This document shows, piece after piece, positions 59,565 through 64,000 of a DNA stretch of 64,000 nucleotides. The notes beneath the pieces are model-generated. The model was given only the letters and a program-made list of their open reading frames with translations. It did not search any database and was not told the DNA's origin. The DNA lies in assembly GCA_013364255.1 (NCBI GenBank), contig CP054936.1, positions 1,550,001 through 1,614,000 on the forward strand, read 5' to 3'. The DNA is from Streptomyces seoulensis (GTDB taxonomy: Bacteria; Actinomycetota; Actinomycetes; Streptomycetales; Streptomycetaceae). Positions within the stretch are counted from its first letter, which is position 1. Each line of letters starts with the position of its first letter. A program made the translations under genes and the position numbers.

Positions 59565-61100
59565 ATGGCCAATCTGGCAGGGTTCCTCGTGGAGACGGCG
59601 GCGCGGCAGCCCGAGCGCCCCGCGCTGCGCCTGGGGGAACACGTCATCACGTATGCGGAGCTGGACGAACGCAGCGCCCGCGTCGCCGCTCTGCTCCGGT
59701 CCGACGGTGTACGACCGGGCGACCGCGTGGCGCTGATGCTGCCCAACGTCCCCGAGTTCGTCGTCCTCTACTACGGCGTCCTGCGCGCCGGAGCCGTCGT
59801 CGTGCCGATGAACCCGCTCCTGAAGACCAGGGAGGTGGAGTTCCACCTCACCGACTCCGGCGCGGTGCGGCTCTTCGAGTGGCACCAGGCGCCGGGCGAG
59901 GGCGCGCAGGGCGCCGCCGCCGCGGGTGTGCGGCACACGGCCGTGGAACCCGCCGCGTTCGCCGCGGCGCTGACCGGGCACGAGCCGCTGCCCGGCGTCG
60001 CCGACGACGGGGACGACGGAAATGACGGGGACGACGGAAATGACGGGGACGACGGGGACGACGGGGACATGGCCGTCCTGCTGTACACCTCCGGCACCAC
60101 CGGCCGTCCCAAGGGCGCCGTGCTCTCGCACGCGGGACTGCGGCACAACACCGAGGTCAACAGCATCCACGTCCAGCGGATGACACCCGAGGACGTGGTG
60201 GTGGGCTGTCTGCCGCTGTTCCACATCTTCGGCCAGATCTGCACCATGAGCGCGGCCGTCCGCAGCGGCGCCTGCCTCGTCCTGATTCCCCGGTTCGAGC
60301 CGCAGGCCGTCCTGGACGCCGTCGCCCGCGAGCGGGCCACCGTCTTCGAAGGGGTGCCGACCATGTACGCGGCGCTCCTCCAGCACCCGTCGGACGCGGA
60401 CGTGTCGACCCTGCGGATGTGCGTCTCCGGCGGCGCCTCGCTGCCGGTGGAGATCCTCCACGGTTTCGAACGGCGCTTCGGCTGCCCGGTGCTGGAAGGC
60501 TTCGGCATGTCCGAGACCAGCCCGGTGGTCACGTTCAACCACCCCGACCGGCCGCGCAAGGCCGGGTCCATCGGCACGCCCATCCGGGACGTGGAGGTAC
60601 GGCTGCTGGACGCCGAGGGGCGGGACGTGGCCGCCGGCGAGATCGGTGAGCTGGCGGTGCGGGGACCCAACGTGATGAAGGGGTACTGGAACCGGCCCGA
60701 GGACACACGGGCCGCCATCCCCGACGGCTGGCTCCGCAGCGGCGACCTCGCCCGCGCCGACGAGGACGGCTACCTGTACATCGTCGACCGCAAGAAGGAC
60801 ATGATCATCCGCGGCGGCTACAACGTCTACCCGCGCGAGATCGAGGAAGTGCTGCACGAGCACCCGGCCGTCGGCATGGCCGCGGTGCTGGGTGTGCCGC
60901 ACGCCGACCTGGGCGAGGAGGTCGCGGCCGCGGTCGTGCTCCGTCCCGACGCGCGGGCCACGCCCGACGAACTGCGGACCTACGTCAAGGACCGGGTGGC
61001 GGCCTACAAGTACCCCCGCCACGTGTGGCTCGTGGACAAGCTCCCGACGGGGCCGAGCGGCAAGATCCTCAAGAGGGAGATCACCGTGCCCGCGCGGTGA
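59565..61100 (+). CDS. Long-chain fatty-acid CoA ligase / acyl-CoA synthetase
   Basis: 511 aa. ANL superfamily: LLYTSGTTGRPKGA (AMP-binding), GFGMSETSPV, GDLARADEDGYLYIVDRKKDMIIRGG and the C-terminal PTGPSGKILKREI with the catalytic Lys. A repeated acidic linker of about 20 residues (DDGNDGDDGN-type) sits between the N-terminal subdomain and the AMP motif, encoded by a 9/18-bp repeat. ATG 59565 has GGAGG upstream. It is transcribed divergently from the interrupted PucR regulator, which probably controlled it. Chain-length preference is not visible. Confidence 0.9.
   Translation: MANLAGFLVETAARQPERPALRLGEHVITYAELDERSARVAALLRSDGVRPGDRVALMLPNVPEFVVLYYGVLRAGAVVVPMNPLLKTREVEFHLTDSGAVRLFEWHQAPGEGAQGAAAAGVRHTAVEPAAFAAALTGHEPLPGVADDGDDGNDGDDGNDGDDGDDGDMAVLLYTSGTTGRPKGAVLSHAGLRHNTEVNSIHVQRMTPEDVVVGCLPLFHIFGQICTMSAAVRSGACLVLIPRFEPQAVLDAVARERATVFEGVPTMYAALLQHPSDADVSTLRMCVSGGASLPVEILHGFERRFGCPVLEGFGMSETSPVVTFNHPDRPRKAGSIGTPIRDVEVRLLDAEGRDVAAGEIGELAVRGPNVMKGYWNRPEDTRAAIPDGWLRSGDLARADEDGYLYIVDRKKDMIIRGGYNVYPREIEEVLHEHPAVGMAAVLGVPHADLGEEVAAAVVLRPDARATPDELRTYVKDRVAAYKYPRHVWLVDKLPTGPSGKILKREITVPAR
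60009..60068 (+). repeat. Minisatellite inside the acyl-CoA ligase gene
   Basis: Two 18-bp units GGGGACGACGGAAATGAC (60009-60026, 60027-60044) followed by GGGGACGAC x2 and GGGGAC. All are multiples of 3 nt, so copy changes lengthen or shorten an acidic linker without frameshift. Confidence 0.85.
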
Positions 61101-61159
61101 AACCAAGTACGGCACGCTCGCACGGAACGTGGGCCCACGGCGCCCCCGTCCGCAGGGGC

Positions 61160-61200
61160 GTCCGCCGCCCCCACGGCGGGTGGCCGTGCGGGCGGCGGAC
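61160..61200. terminator. Bidirectional terminator between acyl-CoA ligase and YVTN genes
   Basis: GTCCGCCGCCC (61160-61170), C, CACGGC, loop GGGTG, GCCGTG, C, GGGCGGCGGAC (61190-61200): 17 paired positions with one C-C mismatch. It sits in the middle of the 113-nt convergent spacer. Confidence 0.75.
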
Positions 61201-61213
61201 GCGGCGGGCCGGG

Positions 61214-62617
61214 TCAGCGGCACGTGATGACCAGTGAGGTGACCACGGTGCAGGTGCGCGAGGCGGTGTCATTGGCGGGGTCGGTGTCGGCGGGCGCGCT
61301 CGCGGCGCGCTTCGCGGTGACGGTGTAGGGCAGCCCCAGTGTGAGCGGGCCGACGGGGACGCTGAAGGCGCGCGTGGTGCTCGCGCCGGCCGCCAGTGCT
61401 CCGACAGTGCAGGTGACCCGGCCGACGGCGGTGGCGCAGGCGCCGCTGGTGGCGGTCGCCGAGGGCGGAAGATCGGCGGTGACGGTGGCGGACGTCAGGG
61501 GCGAGGGGCCGTTGTCGGTGAGGGTGAGGGTGTAGTCGATGCGGCCGTTGAGCAGGCCGGGCACACCGGTGGCCGTCAGGGTCACGCCCAGGTCGGCCGC
61601 GGGCGGCGCGAAGGCGATGCCGGCCGGGTGGCTGCCGACGGTGACGGTGGAGGCGACGGTGCCGGTGGCGGTGTCGATCACCGTCACCGTGTCGCTGTTC
61701 GTGTCGGTGACGTACGCCCGGGAGCCGGACGCGTTGAAGGCGACGGCCTCCGGCCCGGAACCGGCCGGGACGGTCGCGCCGCGGGTTCCGGTGGCGGCGC
61801 TGATGACCGAGACGGTGTTGCTGCCGTAGTCGGCGACGTACACCAGGGCGCCGTCCGGCGAGAGGGCCACTCCGTGCGGGGCGACGCCGACGGGAACGAG
61901 CGCGGTGACCGTGCCGGTGGCGGTGCTGACCACCGCGACCGAGCCGCCGTTGACCAGGGCGACGTAGGCGCGGGCGCCGGTCGGGTCGAACGCCACCCCG
62001 AAGGCGTGGGCGGGCAGCGCCGTGGAGGAGGTGACGGTGTCGGTCGCGGTGCTGATCACCCACAGGGTGTTGGTGTCGCTGTCGTTGGTGACGTACACCT
62101 GGGTGCCGGCCGGATTGACGGCCACGCCGACCGGGCGCACGCCCACGGCGACGGTGGCGGTGACGGTCCGGGTGGCGGTGTCGATCACCGAGACGGTGTT
62201 GTCGCCGAGCTTGGTGACGTACAGCCGGCCGCCGTCCGGGGTGACGGCGATGGCGTAAGGGACGGCGCCGACCGGAATGGTGGCGGTGACGGCCCCGGTG
62301 GCGGTGTCGATCACCGAGACGGTGCCGCCGTCGGTGTCGGTGACGTACGCCTTGGCTCCGTCCGGGCTGACGGCCACCCCGTGGGGTGCGCCGCCCACCG
62401 GGACGGTGGACGTGCGGGTGTCGCTGCCGCTGTCGACCACCGAGACGTCGCCCGAGCCGCTGTCGGCGACGTAGACGAGGGGCCCGGGCAGGACCGCGGC
62501 GTCGGCGGTGCCCAGGCCGGCCACACCGGCGGCCGTCAGCATCAGGCCCACCACCAGGGCGGCGAGGCGGCGGCGCGCTCTGTCGCGCGGCGGACGGCCG
62601 GGTAACGGTAGGAACAT
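61214..62617 (-). CDS. Secreted YVTN-type beta-propeller protein with DUF11-like domain
   Basis: 467 aa. Signal peptide (cleavage near residue 40). About seven repeats of about 42 residues of the type VYVADSGSGDVSVVD / GGAPHGVAVSPDG / AYVTDTD build a seven-bladed propeller (about 45-340). The last 120 residues (LGVTLTATGVPG...) are a DUF11-like beta-sandwich. Such proteins bind ligands or other surface proteins. The gene has high internal repetition at DNA level. ATG 62617 follows AAGGGGAG. Function unknown. Confidence 0.85.
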   Translation of the reverse strand: MFLPLPGRPPRDRARRRLAALVVGLMLTAAGVAGLGTADAAVLPGPLVYVADSGSGDVSVVDSGSDTRTSTVPVGGAPHGVAVSPDGAKAYVTDTDGGTVSVIDTATGAVTATIPVGAVPYAIAVTPDGGRLYVTKLGDNTVSVIDTATRTVTATVAVGVRPVGVAVNPAGTQVYVTNDSDTNTLWVISTATDTVTSSTALPAHAFGVAFDPTGARAYVALVNGGSVAVVSTATGTVTALVPVGVAPHGVALSPDGALVYVADYGSNTVSVISAATGTRGATVPAGSGPEAVAFNASGSRAYVTDTNSDTVTVIDTATGTVASTVTVGSHPAGIAFAPPAADLGVTLTATGVPGLLNGRIDYTLTLTDNGPSPLTSATVTADLPPSATATSGACATAVGRVTCTVGALAAGASTTRAFSVPVGPLTLGLPYTVTAKRAASAPADTDPANDTASRTCTVVTSLVITCR

Positions 62618-62840
62618 CGAGATCTCCCCTTCCCCATGATCCGCGCCGTGCCGGCGGAGACCGGAGGGCCCCGGGAACCGGCGGCGGCGCGGTCATACGG
62701 TCCCACCGTCGGTACGCGCCTGACCATCCTCAGGGCCGTGACGCCCGGTTCCGCCGACCGCCGGGCAGCGCGCTCCATCGGCGCCGGGACGCGGGAACAC
62801 CGGGCCGTAGTCCTCCGGACCTGCTGACGCTCCCGGAATT

Positions 62841-63929
62841 GTGGCTTCCACCACGGCGGAAGTGATCTTGTCATGGTGGGATCAGCGGGTGCTGGGTTTC
62901 CTTCTCCGTCGTCTGCCGTTCTGGGTCCGCGAGCCTTTGCTCATCGTGCTCGGGTCCGTCCTCGGCGTACGGATCACGTATCTCGCCGTCCACGACCGCG
63001 ACGGGGTCGCGGCCTGTCTGGGCGCGGTGTTCCTCGTGTTCACCGCGATCCGTGTCCACGCGGTGGTCCGGGCGCTGCGCGCACGCCGGAAGCCGGATCC
63101 GGCGGGAGCCACGGACGGGACCGGGGTGGCGCCGGGCGATGCCGCTCCCCTCTCCCAGGCCCAACAGCCCCCGGCCCCGGCCCTGTTGACGTCAGGACCC
63201 CGACCGCGCCCGGACACTGCGGAGAAGGAGCCCAACGCCTGGCTCCAGGCCCTCGCGGCCGTGGGCGTGTTCGGGGCGATCGCGGCCGCGATGTGGCTCG
63301 GACCACGCGTGCTGCCGTCCGAGTCCGGGGCGAACACCGCGAAGGCCGCCACGTGTTCGAGCGCGGAACACGAGGACCTGCCGAATGCCTACGGCCGAAA
63401 GCCCCGGCCCGTGACCGGTGACGAGCTGTGCGAGGCGCTCAACCGCCCCGACCTCGCCCGGCTCCTCGGCACGCCCGAGGAGATCGCCGGCACGGTGTCG
63501 GGCAACAGCGGCACCGCGCCCCTCACCGACGGGAGGGTCGCCCAGCCGGAGGCCGAGATCAGATTCGACACGTACACGGTGAACGTCACGGCCACCTACA
63601 ACAAGCTGTCGACGGCCCAGTACGTGAAGCTGATGAAGTTCGGCACCGAGAAAGACGTCAGGACGCTGTCGGTCCTCGGCCGGCCCGCGATCTTCTCCTC
63701 GGACCACACCATGAAGATCGAGTTCGATCTCGGGAGCGGCAGAACCGGCGGACCGGTCGAACAAGGCCCCCTGGCCAGGACGCTGACCGTGGCCCTCGAC
63801 CGTGCGGACCGGGGCGGATACTACGAGATCACCGTATGGAGCAAGTCCGGAGCCCTCCTGGAGGACGGCCTTCTCCAGAGCATCGCCGAGAAGATCCTCA
63901 CGACCCTCCCCGAACAGGCCGCCGGGTAG
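62841..63929 (+). CDS. Membrane protein, DUF6215-like
   Basis: 362 aa. Two or three hydrophobic helices in the N-terminal half (about 30-75 and 130-152), a linker, then an extracellular domain with CSSAEHEDLPNAYGRKPRPVTGDELCEALNRPDLARLLGTPEEI and FDTYTVNVTATYNKLSTAQY. This arrangement recalls DUF6215 of Streptomyces; the match is from memory. Start is uncertain: GTG 62841 has only a weak CCGGAA upstream and GTG 62862 is an alternative. Function unknown. Confidence 0.65.
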   Translation: MASTTAEVILSWWDQRVLGFLLRRLPFWVREPLLIVLGSVLGVRITYLAVHDRDGVAACLGAVFLVFTAIRVHAVVRALRARRKPDPAGATDGTGVAPGDAAPLSQAQQPPAPALLTSGPRPRPDTAEKEPNAWLQALAAVGVFGAIAAAMWLGPRVLPSESGANTAKAATCSSAEHEDLPNAYGRKPRPVTGDELCEALNRPDLARLLGTPEEIAGTVSGNSGTAPLTDGRVAQPEAEIRFDTYTVNVTATYNKLSTAQYVKLMKFGTEKDVRTLSVLGRPAIFSSDHTMKIEFDLGSGRTGGPVEQGPLARTLTVALDRADRGGYYEITVWSKSGALLEDGLLQSIAEKILTTLPEQAAG

Positions 63930-64000
63930 TACCCGGGCCGTTCGGCCGCACCGCGCGACGAACGCTCCCGCCACGGCCACGCCACACCCCGGCCGGACGG

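Noticed and set aside
61214..62617. DNA repeats in the YVTN gene as a non-coding array
   Set aside because: The roughly 125-bp period matches propeller blades in an open frame with a signal peptide.

Overview
The window is about 70% GC. It has GTG starts, 4-nt ATGA/GTGA gene overlaps, SARP, PucR, TetR and LacI regulators, a complete mce operon and a lanthipeptide locus. This fits a Streptomyces (or close relative) chromosome. No rRNA, tRNA, CRISPR array, insertion sequence or prophage gene was recognised. All calls come from reading the sequence; no database search was run.

Region 1 (1-5 kb) holds the edge of an oligopeptide ABC permease operon, an SDR oxidoreductase, the Sua5/YwlC-type tRNA t6A enzyme and a PucR-type regulator. 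Region 2 (5.2-9.3 kb) is a leftward run of four secreted proteins of unknown function, including two adjacent 210-aa paralogues and a DUF6801-like protein. It faces region 3 (10.0-24.1 kb), a rightward mce lipid-import operon. That operon encodes an MceG/Mkl ATPase, two YrbE permeases, six Mce proteins and four Mce-associated proteins, and is followed by a lytic transglycosylase. The 736-nt divergent spacer carries two inverted repeats.

Region 4 (24.2-29.9 kb) contains a small secreted protein, two small membrane proteins, a TetR regulator facing an amidohydrolase/APC-permease pair, and a VOC protein.

Region 5 (30-46.1 kb) is the most coherent locus. It has a leftward agaS / tagatose-6-P-kinase-like / class II aldolase operon, a secreted Asp-box plus ricin-lectin protein, a LacI regulator, a rightward sugar ABC importer (binding protein and two permeases), a cytoplasmic GH35 beta-galactosidase and a 1361-aa secreted GH101 endo-alpha-N-acetylgalactosaminidase. 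Read together, GH101 would release Gal-beta1,3-GalNAc from O-glycoproteins, the ABC system would import it, GH35 would split it, and the Aga/tagatose enzymes would process the galactosamine half. Four copies of a LacI-type operator (TGGCAKCGATAAC) lie only at the promoters of this locus. The agaS operon has a different, DeoR-like operator.

Region 6 (46.5-49.4 kb) is a compact class IV lanthipeptide locus: a 60-aa precursor 2 nt upstream of a LanL synthetase (lyase-kinase-cyclase with Cys/Cys-Cys zinc ligands). Region 7 (49.4-64 kb) holds a decayed SARP regulator facing an FAD monooxygenase, a GDSL hydrolase, an aldehyde dehydrogenase/acetoacetate-decarboxylase-like operon under a large palindromic operator, and a TetX-like monooxygenase facing a TetR regulator. 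It also holds a PucR regulator interrupted by an in-frame amber codon beside an acyl-CoA ligase, a YVTN beta-propeller protein and a DUF6215-like membrane protein.
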